Source: Fuerstiella marisgermanici (GTDB lineage Bacteria > Planctomycetota > Planctomycetia > Planctomycetales > Planctomycetaceae). Taken from it: a stretch of 64,000 bases of DNA. The stretch's first letter is position 1. Every line of letters starts with the position of its first letter. The notes below the pieces were generated by a model. It saw only the letters and a list, made by a program, of their open reading frames with translations. It did no database searches and was not told where the DNA came from. Positions 53,668-62,294 of this stretch are shown one piece after another. Position numbers and translations under genes: made by a program. The stretch spans positions 6,419,001-6,483,000 of the forward strand of contig NZ_CP017641.1 in the NCBI RefSeq assembly GCF_001983935.1, given 5' to 3'.

Positions 53668-55503
53668 TCAGTCTTTCTTGTGGCGTAACATCAGCAGGCG
53701 GAAATCCATCACTGTCTTGCCGGGTACTTTCACGGCCTTCAGCGTCAGCGTTCCCTGACCGGCATCGAATGCGATTTTGCCCAGCTTGATACTGGTCCAG
53801 TTTTGTTCGTACGATTCCGCGCGTTCGACTCGGTCTTCGGCGGCTCCGACCAGTTTCGACGGATGAGCTTTCGCCACCGTTCCTCGTAACTTGCTGTCAT
53901 TGAACGATAGTTCAATTTCGCTGCCTTCGTCACCAGCCGGGCACGTGTAGTAGATTTCCACTTCGTAGTTCCCGTCCGCCAGGACTTCTGCGTCCCACGT
54001 GATGCTGTCGTCGGTGTTAGTCCAGTTGGTAAAGAACGAGCTATTAGGAAACCGATTCGAACGTTTGATCCCGCCGTGAGCTTTCCCGTCACGAGCCGGA
54101 ATCTGCGTGACGGGGTAGTCGGGATGAGCGATCACGAAGGGCCGCTGATCATCGTCATAGCCAGCCAGCACGTTGGCTCGATAGTCCTTGATGGCAGTCT
54201 TTAATTGAGCTGCCGTGGTCGGATGTTGTGACGACACATTTTTGGTTTGTCCACCATCGGCATGAATGTCGAACAGCTTTCCATCGGTGTCCATGCGGAA
54301 GCGACCCGACTTGGCACTCACCCGATTTCTCCAATGAGACACGATGATGCGATCGTCGTTGCCTCTATGGTGACCGTAGATGGCCATCGAAAGATCAATT
54401 CCGTCCAACGGCTTTCCGTTGACTCTCTTAAGACCCGCCATGTTGGCCAGCGTCGGATACAGATCTATTGCAGCGCCGTTGATACGGACTCGTTGTCCGC
54501 GAGGAATAATGATCGGCCAGCGAATCAGACACGGCGAACGCACTCCGCCTTCATCCGTCGAACCTTTGCGTCCTTTCATACCACCGTTCCAGCGAACTCC
54601 GTTGGGACCGTTGTCACAGAAATAGACCACGATCGTGTTATCGGCCTTGCCGGTTTCATCCAGTATCTTCAGCAGACGACCGACATTCCAGTCGACGTTC
54701 TCACACATCGCCAACGCAGCTCGAATGTGTGGAACGTCTTCCTTTTTCGGTTCACGGTTGTGCAGCTTCAGTTCCGCATCTTTGAACTTGTTCCACCAGC
54801 GATCCGGAACCTGCATGGGCGAATGAGGCGTGTTGTACGGCAGGTATACGAAGAAAGGTTCTTCGCTGTCGGCCTTCATAAAATCGATCGCGTGGTCTGT
54901 CAGGTCATCAATGATGAAGCCGTTACCCTTGACGATTTCGCCGTTGTGTTCGAGCATCGGATTCCAGTAGTTGCCCCAGTGACCGGAACAGAATCCGTAG
55001 AATTCGTCGAATCCGCGACCATTCGGGTGGTACGGATACTGCATTCCGTTGTGCCATTTTCCAAACGCTGCCGTGCGGTAACCACCCGCTTTGAACGTGT
55101 CACCAATCGTCACTTCGTCCAGATCCAGCCGCTCGCCGCCGGCGGATGTGCTGTAAACGCCACCGCGAGGGTGATACCGGCCGGTTAGAAATTCAGCTCG
55201 CGTAGGCGAACAGACAGGGCACACATAAAACCGCTCAAACGACGCTCCGTCCGCCGCCAGCTGATCAATGTTTGGCGTGCTTAAGTTCGTGTTACCGTTC
55301 AACGATAGATCACCCCAACCCTGATCGTCAGTGAGGATCACAAGCACATTGGGCTTCTGCGCGTTGGCACTCATAGATGCCAACATCAGCCACACAACAA
55401 CAACCAACCCGCGACAGCGCCCAGCGAATTGGCTGCGCCTCGGAAGCTGCAATCTGCCGCTCGTGAACTCGGATGAACGTGCGTAGCTTGAGTTGAGTTT
55501 CAT
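53668..55503 (-). CDS. Sulfatase (formylglycine-dependent), secreted
   Basis: 611 residues. After a signal region ([16 protein letters not shown]) the type I sulfatase core begins [18 protein letters not shown] with metal-binding Asp residues. The formylglycine site is CSPTR in [18 protein letters not shown], so a maturase is needed. GKWHNGMQ and [19 protein letters not shown] are further active-site loops. The C-terminal 130 residues ([20 protein letters not shown]) form a beta-sandwich-like domain. Likely substrate: a sulfated polysaccharide. First gene of an operon with the enolase-superfamily enzyme. Confidence 0.93.
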   Translation of the reverse strand: MKLNSSYARSSEFTSGRLQLPRRSQFAGRCRGLVVVVWLMLASMSANAQKPNVLVILTDDQGWGDLSLNGNTNLSTPNIDQLAADGASFERFYVCPVCSPTRAEFLTGRYHPRGGVYSTSAGGERLDLDEVTIGDTFKAGGYRTAAFGKWHNGMQYPYHPNGRGFDEFYGFCSGHWGNYWNPMLEHNGEIVKGNGFIIDDLTDHAIDFMKADSEEPFFVYLPYNTPHSPMQVPDRWWNKFKDAELKLHNREPKKEDVPHIRAALAMCENVDWNVGRLLKILDETGKADNTIVVYFCDNGPNGVRWNGGMKGRKGSTDEGGVRSPCLIRWPIIIPRGQRVRINGAAIDLYPTLANMAGLKRVNGKPLDGIDLSMAIYGHHRGNDDRIIVSHWRNRVSAKSGRFRMDTDGKLFDIHADGGQTKNVSSQHPTTAAQLKTAIKDYRANVLAGYDDDQRPFVIAHPDYPVTQIPARDGKAHGGIKRSNRFPNSSFFTNWTNTDDSITWDAEVLADGNYEVEIYYTCPAGDEGSEIELSFNDSKLRGTVAKAHPSKLVGAAEDRVERAESYEQNWTSIKLGKIAFDAGQGTLTLKAVKVPGKTVMDFRLLMLRHKKD

Positions 55504-55619
55504 GTTGGCACCTCGGTTTTCTTCCGTTCAAACAGCACGGAAGTTTGGGCCTGGCCAGCTTGCTGTCGGGTCGCCGCAGATGATACTCCGTTGCAAACTT
55601 TTGCAATAGTCGTTCAACG

Positions 55620-55860
55620 GCGGGGCGGGGCGGGGCGGCCCGCCGGCCGATTGGAGCTGACGCTCCGAATAGAAGTCGTCGTTCGCGTTGATCACTGGTT
55701 GCAATTGCTCTACTCTGGTGAGATCGATCGACGGAGAACCTGAGGACTCACGTCCTCGCCTTCGCCTCCAGCGAACAACGTGAGCAACGTCGGCGATTCA
55801 GCTCTCACACCGTCACGCGCGCACCACGCCAATCGCCCGCCGGTGCGTACCGGTCGAGAG
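55620..55860. repeat. GC-rich repeat, family B, copy 2
   Basis: Contains ggcggggcggggcgg, the module gagctgacgctccg (also near 26268) and a 55-bp stretch at 55801-55855 that matches 27684-27738 at roughly 80 percent by eye (caccgtcac, caccacgccaa, cgcccgccggtg). Non-coding. Confidence 0.6.
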
Positions 55861-56119
55861 AAACTCTGCGGCTGAGTCGCGTTGTGCGGATCATTAACCC
55901 GCTGAATCCCGCGATATCGCCACGAACTTCCCTGCTAACCCAGGCACACCTGCGACAGGTGCGCGTTAATAAACCGCAGGTGCGCGGAGCAGACGCCCTG
56001 AGAAGAAGTGAATGCGATGAGCGTGGGTCTCCTGTCTCGGCCGGATGCTGTTCCGGCGTCGTCGACGCATTCACCGTCAAGGTTGGTGACCATCCCCCAA
56101 CGCTCAGGGCTTTGCGATT

Positions 56120-56317
56120 GGCCCCGAACGGGGTTGAAGCACGTAGCCGATGGCGTGAGCCATCGGTTGGATCAGCAAAGTTGCCGAAGCCCCGAACGGG
56201 GCGATAGCAAAATCGTTGATAGAATCTGCTGTCGTCCTTTCCGGGCTTCGTGTCCTGTTTAGCAACTCTTCCTTGGGCTCACGCCCAAGGCTACGTGCTT
56301 CAACCCCGTTCGGGGCC
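56120..56317. repeat. Palindromic intergenic repeat, family A, copy 2
   Basis: A perfect 29-bp inverted repeat forms the ends: ggccccgaacggggttgaag and nine further bases at 56120-56148, complemented at 56289-56317. Just inside each end is a mini-hairpin with the loop gcgtgagc (gatggcgtgagccatc and ttgggctcacgcccaa). A third palindrome, gccccgaacggggc, lies at 56192-56205. Total 198 bp, non-coding. The same module order occurs at 21905-22105. Confidence 0.75.
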
Positions 56318-56600
56318 AGCAGAATTCACAACGACTTCTTCTCGCGACCGAACCGTTCATCAGGCCACCCCAGCAACGCCTGCGCCTCCGGCTGCGGGTT
56401 AAACGATCCTCTCGCTCCGCCTCAGAATAGAATGCCCTTCGAACAGGCAGTTGAGGACACGAGTCGCCGGATTCTCACCCGGGGGCGATGGCCGCTAGCA
56501 TTGCGACCGACGGGTCGTCAAAATTGTGTCAGCCGAGAAACTACTGATCAGAGTTCGGTAGGTGTTGAAAGACTAAGGCATCCGGTCACATGGAGCATCA

Positions 56601-57365
56601 ATGATGATTCTCTCAGACTTTGAGTTTCGAAAAAGCGGTGAAACCGCATCAGAAGAGACCCTTTCCCAATTGGAGAAAGAAGTTGGCGGGTCCGTTGATT
56701 TCGGGTATCGGCAGTTCATCCTCAGTACCAATGGCGGTGTCTGTTGGCCGAGACTCGAGTCATGCGTTCTTGAGTACCCAATATTGGTCTTTTATTCGGT
56801 TGAAGCCGACATGTCGGGCCTCATCCGAGTCTTTCACGACTTCAACGAGTACCGACGCGGCAATGACATACTCCCCATCGCCTCCACGCTCGGTGATGAA
56901 GAAATCTGCCTGAAAATCGGCCAGACGAGTTCACCAGTTCTTCTTGCGAGCCATGGTACGTTGCTTGAGATCGCCCCAAACTGGGAGGCATTCGTTGCTA
57001 CGTTGTCTCAACCTGAGGAAGTCCCCCCAACTCTTGAAGTGGTGGCCCAAGGGAGTTGGGACGAAGTTTGTGCGTTTGTCGATGACGGAGGAGACCTGGA
57101 ACCAGACGGTGAGATCTCATTGCTCGCGCAAACCATTCGGCAAGACAACTTCCCGTTATTCGATCGCCTCGTGACAGAACGGGTGGGCTGGGGGAATCTT
57201 GACGAAGCCGTGCAGACAGCCGTCATCAACAACCGACTGAGTTTCCTAAAACGTCTTTTTGAGGTCGGCGGCTCGGTACAGGTCGCAGCCGAACTCGCTC
57301 ATGGACCGAAGCGTCAGGAGATGCGTGCTTATCTGCAGTCACTCCAACCAAGCGAGTCCGAATGA
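56601..57365 (+). CDS. SUKH (SMI1/KNR4) domain protein with ankyrin-like tail
   Basis: 254 residues. The N-terminal 130 residues follow the SUKH fold: ETLSQLEKEVGGSVDFGYRQ, FILSTNGGVCW, and LPIASTLGDEEICLKIG. The C-terminal part (EVVAQGSWDEVCAFVDDGGD, LAQTIRQDNFPLFDRLVTE, VINNRLSFLKRLFEVGG) has ankyrin-type helix pairs. SUKH proteins in bacteria are mostly immunity proteins against polymorphic toxins; no toxin gene is adjacent, so this could be an orphan. Confidence 0.75.
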   Translation: MMILSDFEFRKSGETASEETLSQLEKEVGGSVDFGYRQFILSTNGGVCWPRLESCVLEYPILVFYSVEADMSGLIRVFHDFNEYRRGNDILPIASTLGDEEICLKIGQTSSPVLLASHGTLLEIAPNWEAFVATLSQPEEVPPTLEVVAQGSWDEVCAFVDDGGDLEPDGEISLLAQTIRQDNFPLFDRLVTERVGWGNLDEAVQTAVINNRLSFLKRLFEVGGSVQVAAELAHGPKRQEMRAYLQSLQPSESE

Positions 57366-57553
57366 GTTCAAGGTCCGTACAGTTTTTGTAGGGCATGCTC
57401 CCGCACGCCTCGTTGAGCTTTGAATGTCGAAACGTTTGTGATAATCAATCTGCGTGATTCGAAGATTAATGCTTCGCGACGCAATCAAAATCGGCAGGCA
57501 GGAGCCTGCCCTACCGTGACTGGACTTTCAGTCTGCGCACACAGGACAATACT

Positions 57554-58354
57554 TTGATCTCCCGTCTCGAAAGAAAGTTTGGGCGATTCGCCGTTCCGAA
57601 TCTCACGTTGATCCTGATCGTGGGGCAGGTTGCCGCGTTTGTGCTCGGTCAGCGTGATCCGCAGATTTGGGAGCGTCTTGTTCTGGTTCCGTCCAAAGTC
57701 CTGGACGGCGAGGTCTATCGGCTGGTTTCGTTTCTGATACTGCCGCCCGGCACCGCTCTGCTTTGGGCATTTTTCTTCTGGTACCTGTTCTACCTGATGG
57801 GCACCGCTTTAGAGCAGTATTGGGGCACGTTTCGGTTCAATGTTTTTCTGCTGATTGGCTACGTGGCAACAGTCGCTGCATCATTCATTTCTCCCGAAGC
57901 GCCGGCGGGGAACGGCTTTCTACAAGGCAGCGTGTTTTTGGCGTTCGCGTATCTGAACCCAAATTTTGAACTGATGCTGGCGTTTATTCTTCCTGTCAAA
58001 ATTAAGTGGTTTGCATTGCTAACGTGGGCGTTCTTTGTGCTGACGATTGTTTTTGGTGACTGGCCTGAACGGCTGAGTGCGATGGCTGGAACGCTGAATT
58101 TCTTCCTGTTCTTTGGCTCAGAGATCTTCGGCCGCGCACGGTCGGGGCAGCGGTTCATGGCATCCCAGGCAAAGCGGTTCGGCCAGAAGCCGCCAGAGTT
58201 CTTTCACAAATGCTACTCCTGTGGCCTCACGGACGCGGACGACCCCAGCATGGATTTCCGTTACTGCAGCAAGTGCAGCGGAGACCTGTGCTATTGCTCT
58301 GAACACCTTCGCAGCCACGAACATGTCCTGGATTCGAATATCGAAGATGCTTAG
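57554..58354 (+). CDS. Rhomboid-like membrane protein with C-terminal zinc-binding domain (predicted inactive)
   Basis: 266 residues from a TTG at 57554. Six or so hydrophobic helices in rhomboid order (LTLILIVGQVAAFVLG, FFFWYLFYLMGTALEQYWG, FNVFLLIGYVATVAASF). The serine-protease GxSG motif is not present (the position reads NGFLQGSVFLAFA) and no partner His is evident, so it is probably a pseudoprotease. The cytoplasmic tail has paired Cys motifs (CYSCG, CSKCSGDLCYCSEH) typical of a small zinc-binding domain. Confidence 0.8.
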   Translation: MISRLERKFGRFAVPNLTLILIVGQVAAFVLGQRDPQIWERLVLVPSKVLDGEVYRLVSFLILPPGTALLWAFFFWYLFYLMGTALEQYWGTFRFNVFLLIGYVATVAASFISPEAPAGNGFLQGSVFLAFAYLNPNFELMLAFILPVKIKWFALLTWAFFVLTIVFGDWPERLSAMAGTLNFFLFFGSEIFGRARSGQRFMASQAKRFGQKPPEFFHKCYSCGLTDADDPSMDFRYCSKCSGDLCYCSEHLRSHEHVLDSNIEDA

Positions 58355-58424
58355 AATAGTTTACCTAAACACGTGGCCGCATTGGGCTCGTCGGGATAGG
58401 CGATTTACTGTCGAAAACGGTTCG

Positions 58425-58454
58425 CCGCGGCCACAAGTCAGCGTAATACGCTGT
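58425..58454. repeat. 30-bp dispersed repeat, copy 2
   Basis: Matches 48310-48339 at 28 of 30 positions; the hairpin cagcgta/tacgctg is kept although loop bases differ. Lies in the 200-base spacer between two convergent genes. Confidence 0.6.
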
Positions 58455-58554
58455 GGTTGAATTGTCAGGCACGTGCGCCGGACCTGACATCAGCGCGGTA
58501 GAGCAGGGCTCCTGTAGATCCCCAGGGACATCGGTTTGCGGAAGAGCGTGTTCG

Positions 58555-60186
58555 CTATGTTTTAGTCGTCGCCTTTTTCAGCACGAACAGCACCGGCGAT
58601 GTGGCCTTTGCGGGAGTGCTGTTGATTGTTTGAAGATCGTGCGTGTCAGCGTATCTCTGCAACAGTTGCTCGACAGCGGCGAATTCTTCCGGACCGCCGG
58701 CGTGGCCTCGATAGGCCAGGACTGTTAATACTCCGGCAGGCTTGAGAAGTTCGACAGCGGCGGTGATAGCCTTGACTGTCGTACGCGGCTGAGTCGTGAT
58801 GGCGTGATCGCTGCGGGGCAGGAAGCCGAGGTTGAACATGATCGCCGTGGGAGGTTGTGCACTGGTGGCTTCGTCGGCAAGTGTTTCGTGGCCTTTGTGC
58901 AACAGCGTGACATTGTGCAGGTCAGCCGCCTGAAGGCGTTTGGCTGTTGCGTTAAGAGCCGACTGCTGGACATCGAAGCCGATGACGAAACCTGTTGGGC
59001 CAACTGTGCGGCTTAGAAAACACGTGTCGAAGCCGTTGCCGACCGTGGCATCCACTGCGGAATCGCCAGGCTGCAGGACGCTCGCCACGGCTTCCTGGGC
59101 TCGTTGAGTTAACGGCCGGGGACGTCGTTCGACTTCGCTTGTCGTTTTCAGACGGTCATAACAAACGGTTGCTCGAATGTTGTCTTCGCCGTCAAGTATG
59201 CTCGACAGTTCTGCCGCCAGCCGAGGAGCCTTTAGTGTGCCCTTCGATCCGAGTCCGTTGAAGACGAACAGTTGTTGGATGTTCGGATGGCGACCCAGCA
59301 CAGCCTCGTAGTCCTTCATGGTCGGTCGTACTCCTGCCGTGTGGTCGACAACTTCCACGTCGCCGTCAACCATGCGTCCCAGTTTGTGCAGCACTTCGTC
59401 TCGACCGGCCGACGATGGTTCTGCCACGGTGCTGTTCCAATCGTAGGTCGCTCCGACACTCTGCGTCCCATCCGAATTCGGCGCGATCCAAACGCTGCGG
59501 TGGGCCACTTCCGGTCGAATGTAGTCCGGGATACGCACCTTCAGTATGTCACCGCGCGCCGGATTATTAGGGACGTTGGGAAAGTAGTCGTTGGCGGTCG
59601 CTCCCTGACAAAGCACGATCCGTTTAGCAATCAGATCAAGTCGTTTCACAGTAACCTGTCGGTCAGTGAATTCGACGTCTCTGGCGAAATTCAATTCTTC
59701 GCAGCGAAGACTGTTGAGAGATTCAAAGTGTGTTCGTGTGGCGGCGAGGTAGGCCGGCACGTTGAGCCGACCTGCGGGCTGCATGACGATCCCCAGCTGT
59801 GGTTGCCCTTCTGCCTGCAGCAGACCGTCCCAACATGCGATGGACTGTACCTGCTGGTTGTCGCTGCGTTGCAGAAATTCGGCTCTCACGTGTTCATTCG
59901 CAAACAACCTCAGCATCGGTGCTTCTGTCCAGAAATGCTGCCCGGTTCGCTGTTCGACCTTCTGGTAAAACGCGGTTGCCGGTGCCCAATCGGCTTCGAA
60001 GTCGGGTGACTGAACCAGCCGTTTTCCCGTGACGGGCGTGACGAGTCCCGCCGCCACTCGCGAAGCCGAGTTTGGTTCGCCACGATCAACGATCATCAGG
60101 CTGTGGCCAGCCGTGGACAAAGTCCACGCCAAAGCTGATCCGGCAAGGCCCTGTCCGACGATAATGGTTTGAACATGAGTCGACAT
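58555..60186 (-). CDS. FAD-dependent oxidoreductase (MnmC(o)-like) fused to YtqB/MnmM-like methyltransferase
   Basis: 543 residues from 60186 (MSTHVQTIIVGQGLAGSALA). Residues 1-350 are a DAO-type FAD oxidoreductase: the Rossmann motif VGQGLAG at 10-16, ASRVAAGLVTPVTG, and FNGLGSKGTLKAPRLAAEL near 309, similar in layout to the C-terminal oxidoreductase half of E. coli MnmC. Residues ~360-543 are a class I SAM methyltransferase of the YtqB (now MnmM) family: DATVGNGFDTCFLSR at 379, MFNLGFLPRSDHAITTQP at 450 and YRGHAGGPEE near 492. If both act on the same substrate, the protein would convert cmnm5(s2)U34 to nm5 and then mnm5(s2)U34 in tRNA. The role is inferred from domains. Confidence 0.85.
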   Translation of the reverse strand: MSTHVQTIIVGQGLAGSALAWTLSTAGHSLMIVDRGEPNSASRVAAGLVTPVTGKRLVQSPDFEADWAPATAFYQKVEQRTGQHFWTEAPMLRLFANEHVRAEFLQRSDNQQVQSIACWDGLLQAEGQPQLGIVMQPAGRLNVPAYLAATRTHFESLNSLRCEELNFARDVEFTDRQVTVKRLDLIAKRIVLCQGATANDYFPNVPNNPARGDILKVRIPDYIRPEVAHRSVWIAPNSDGTQSVGATYDWNSTVAEPSSAGRDEVLHKLGRMVDGDVEVVDHTAGVRPTMKDYEAVLGRHPNIQQLFVFNGLGSKGTLKAPRLAAELSSILDGEDNIRATVCYDRLKTTSEVERRPRPLTQRAQEAVASVLQPGDSAVDATVGNGFDTCFLSRTVGPTGFVIGFDVQQSALNATAKRLQAADLHNVTLLHKGHETLADEATSAQPPTAIMFNLGFLPRSDHAITTQPRTTVKAITAAVELLKPAGVLTVLAYRGHAGGPEEFAAVEQLLQRYADTHDLQTINSTPAKATSPVLFVLKKATTKT

Positions 60187-60422
60187 GTTCGGATTGTGGT
60201 CGCCTTCGTGAAGCGTTGCTGCGTGCAAAGCCCGCCTTTTCAGAAAAGCGAGCCTTCTCTGCCACGCTCCCGCTTTCGACCAATCTTCTCGTTGTTTTTC
60301 TACCCCGGTTTCGCGTATTCTCCAGGTATTACCTGCCTAATTCACCCACCCCGCGTCTGCTCGCAGCTTGAGTCCGATGTCTCTAAGAGTCGCGATCGCC
60401 GCCACCTTACGGAGTTTCTTCC

Positions 60423-61712
60423 ATGACGAACCAAACACGCCGAAGCTTTCTACAGACCTCCACCGCTGCCGCTCTGGCCACTGGCATTTATGCGGGCCAT
60501 GCCACGGCAGCCCCCACTCGCAGCCCTTTGGAAAAGCTAAACATCGCCTGCATCGGTACCGCCAACCGAGCGGCTGCTGACGTTAATGGCGTCATGACAG
60601 AAAATATCGTCGCTCTGTGTGATGTCGACGGTAAATATCTGGAAGCGTCCAAGAAGATGCTGATCGAAAAGAACGGGCTCGAACCTCGCGTCTACGCGGA
60701 CTACCGCGAAATGATCGAAGCGGAAGGCGACAAGATCGATGCCGTCACCGTCGCCACGACCGACCATCATCACGCTCCGGCAACCATGCAGGCCATCAAA
60801 GCGGGCAAGCATGTTTACTGCGAAAAGCCGCTCACGCACACCGTGAAAGAAGCTCGCATGATCGCCGAAGCCGCAGCGGAAGCCGGCGTCGCCACTCAGT
60901 TGGGCACTCAGATTCACGCCGGTGACAACTATCGCCGCGTTGTCGAAATCATTCAAAGCGGTGCCATTGGCGATGTGACGGACGTTCACGTCTGGGTCGG
61001 CAAAGGCTGGGGGATCACCGAACTGACGGGCAAAGAATCAGCACCTCCAGAATGGTTGAGCTGGGACTTGTGGCTCGGCCCGGCTCCAGAACGTCCCTAC
61101 GTCGCTGGCCGCTACCATCCTGCTCAATGGCGTCGCTTCTGGGACTTCGGTCAGGGAACTTTGGGCGACATGGCTTGCCATTTCATGGACCTGCCATTCT
61201 GGGCTCTTGATCTGAAGCACCCGACTCACTGCGAAGCCGAAGGTGCCGAAGTGAACGAAGAAATGTGTCCAACCGGCCTGGTCGTTCGCTACAAGTTCCC
61301 GACCTGCAACCTGACATGGTACGACGGCGACATGATTCCCAAGCAGGTGGCCGGCGAACGAGTGCCAGCCAGCGGCGTTATGTTTGTTGGTACGGAAGGC
61401 AAGATGTTCGCCGACTACGGCAGATATCGTCTGTACCCCAGCGACAAGTTCACCGGCTTTAAGCCCCCTGAGCAGACGATTCCAAAATCGATCGGACATC
61501 ATCAGGAATGGATCAAGGCTTGCAAAGATGGTTCACCAACCACCTGCAACTTCGATTACTCTGGTGCTCTGACGGAAACCGTACTACTGGGCAACGTGGC
61601 TTACCGAACTGGTAAGTCGCTGGAATGGGATGCCAAGAACCTGAAGGCGACCAATTGCCCCGAAGCCGACGCCTACATCACCAAAGAATACCGCTCAGGC
61701 TGGGTGGTGTAA
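60423..61712 (+). CDS. Gfo/Idh/MocA family oxidoreductase (Tat-exported)
   Basis: 429 residues. The twin-arginine signal TRRSFLQTSTAAALATGIYA is followed by an NAD-binding Rossmann fold (LNIACIGTANRAAADVNGVM) and the family motif VYCEKPLTHTVKEARMIAEA. Planctomycetes encode many such secreted members; the substrate is probably a sugar or inositol derivative but cannot be read from sequence. The long spacer downstream contains a direct repeat and hairpins. Confidence 0.92.
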   Translation: MTNQTRRSFLQTSTAAALATGIYAGHATAAPTRSPLEKLNIACIGTANRAAADVNGVMTENIVALCDVDGKYLEASKKMLIEKNGLEPRVYADYREMIEAEGDKIDAVTVATTDHHHAPATMQAIKAGKHVYCEKPLTHTVKEARMIAEAAAEAGVATQLGTQIHAGDNYRRVVEIIQSGAIGDVTDVHVWVGKGWGITELTGKESAPPEWLSWDLWLGPAPERPYVAGRYHPAQWRRFWDFGQGTLGDMACHFMDLPFWALDLKHPTHCEAEGAEVNEEMCPTGLVVRYKFPTCNLTWYDGDMIPKQVAGERVPASGVMFVGTEGKMFADYGRYRLYPSDKFTGFKPPEQTIPKSIGHHQEWIKACKDGSPTTCNFDYSGALTETVLLGNVAYRTGKSLEWDAKNLKATNCPEADAYITKEYRSGWVV

Positions 61713-61717
61713 CCACC

Positions 61718-61848
61718 ACGGGCGATTGCCGTGGCTGGCCGGTTGCGGTAGTAAGCTGAATCGGCGGCGATGTTCGTGTTGGGTCGGGTCGCCCCGACGG
61801 GCGATTGCCGTGGCTGGCCGATTGCGGTGGTAAGCTGAATCGGCGGCG
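61718..61848. repeat. Direct repeat pair (52 bp, period 79)
   Basis: Copies at 61718-61769 and 61797-61848 share acgggcgattgccgtggctg and the rest with two mismatches (50 of 52). The spacer is 27 bases. It lies just after the Gfo/Idh/MocA stop codon and has no coding potential. Confidence 0.8.
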
Positions 61849-61863
61849 GAGTTGTTTTAGATC

Positions 61864-61903
61864 ATTCAACCCTTCTCTGTGACTTAGCAGGGAAGGGTTG
61901 AAT
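61864..61903 (+). terminator. Hairpin downstream of the Gfo/Idh/MocA gene
   Basis: attcaacccttc (61864-61875) and gaagggttgaat (61892-61903) form a perfect 12-bp stem with a 16-base loop. There is no U-run after it, so it may be a weak terminator or a protecting 3' hairpin rather than a classical one. Confidence 0.5.
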
Positions 61904-62294
61904 CGCTTAATGCCGTTGCAAGTCCTCCAGCCGAAGGACTTGATCCTGCTTATTGAAGCGTGCTTTGTCGTTCGATGCTGTGTTTAAACAAATATAGAAA
62001 TAAGAAAGTAGTAGTAATAAGAGAGTGGCCGTAAATTGTTGATAACTTGGCTGTCGGCGATCGTAAGCAGCTTTTGAACAAAGAGTTACGACAAAACGCG
62101 TCTGGTAAGAAGCACCAGAACAAGCTCGGTGAAGTCCAGGAGGTTGCTGTTTATCAAAGCGTTAAACAACAACAGTGGCCAGGTACCGCTGAAAGGCTGA
62201 CCCTGAAAACGGCCCGACTTTGCAGCGGTGGTTAAGAAGGGAAGCAACAAGTTATCAACAGCTTTGTTGATAACTTCGCCGGACCTGACACACT
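61904..62294. other. AT-richer spacer with DnaA-box-like palindrome
   Basis: About 390 bases with a locally AT-rich part (61980-62045) and ttgataac-type words. A frame at 62047-62235 is basic and lacks recognisable features; I do not call it a gene. Confidence 0.4.
62249..62276. repeat. 12-bp perfect inverted repeat containing two TTATCAACA words
   Basis: aagttatcaaca (62249-62260) and tgttgataactt (62265-62276) with a 4-base loop. TTATCAACA differs from the DnaA box TTATCCACA at one position. A third ttgttgataac lies at 62036-62046. No poly-U follows. Confidence 0.6.

Larger units (their letters stand above)
55504..56600. other. Repeat-rich intergenic region
   Basis: About 1.1 kb without a recognised gene. 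It contains family B repeat material (55620-55860), a short hairpin caggcacacctgcgacaggtg near 55940, and the family A element (56120-56317). The rest shows nothing I can support. Confidence 0.6.

Noticed and set aside
61718-61848. Direct repeats as a possible CRISPR array
   Set aside because: Only two units, a 52-base repeat, one 27-base spacer, and no cas genes in the window.
62047-62235. Basic 62-codon frame in the spacer before the LRR gene
   Set aside because: It begins with TTG, lacks a ribosome-binding site, and its composition reflects the repeat-like DNA around it.
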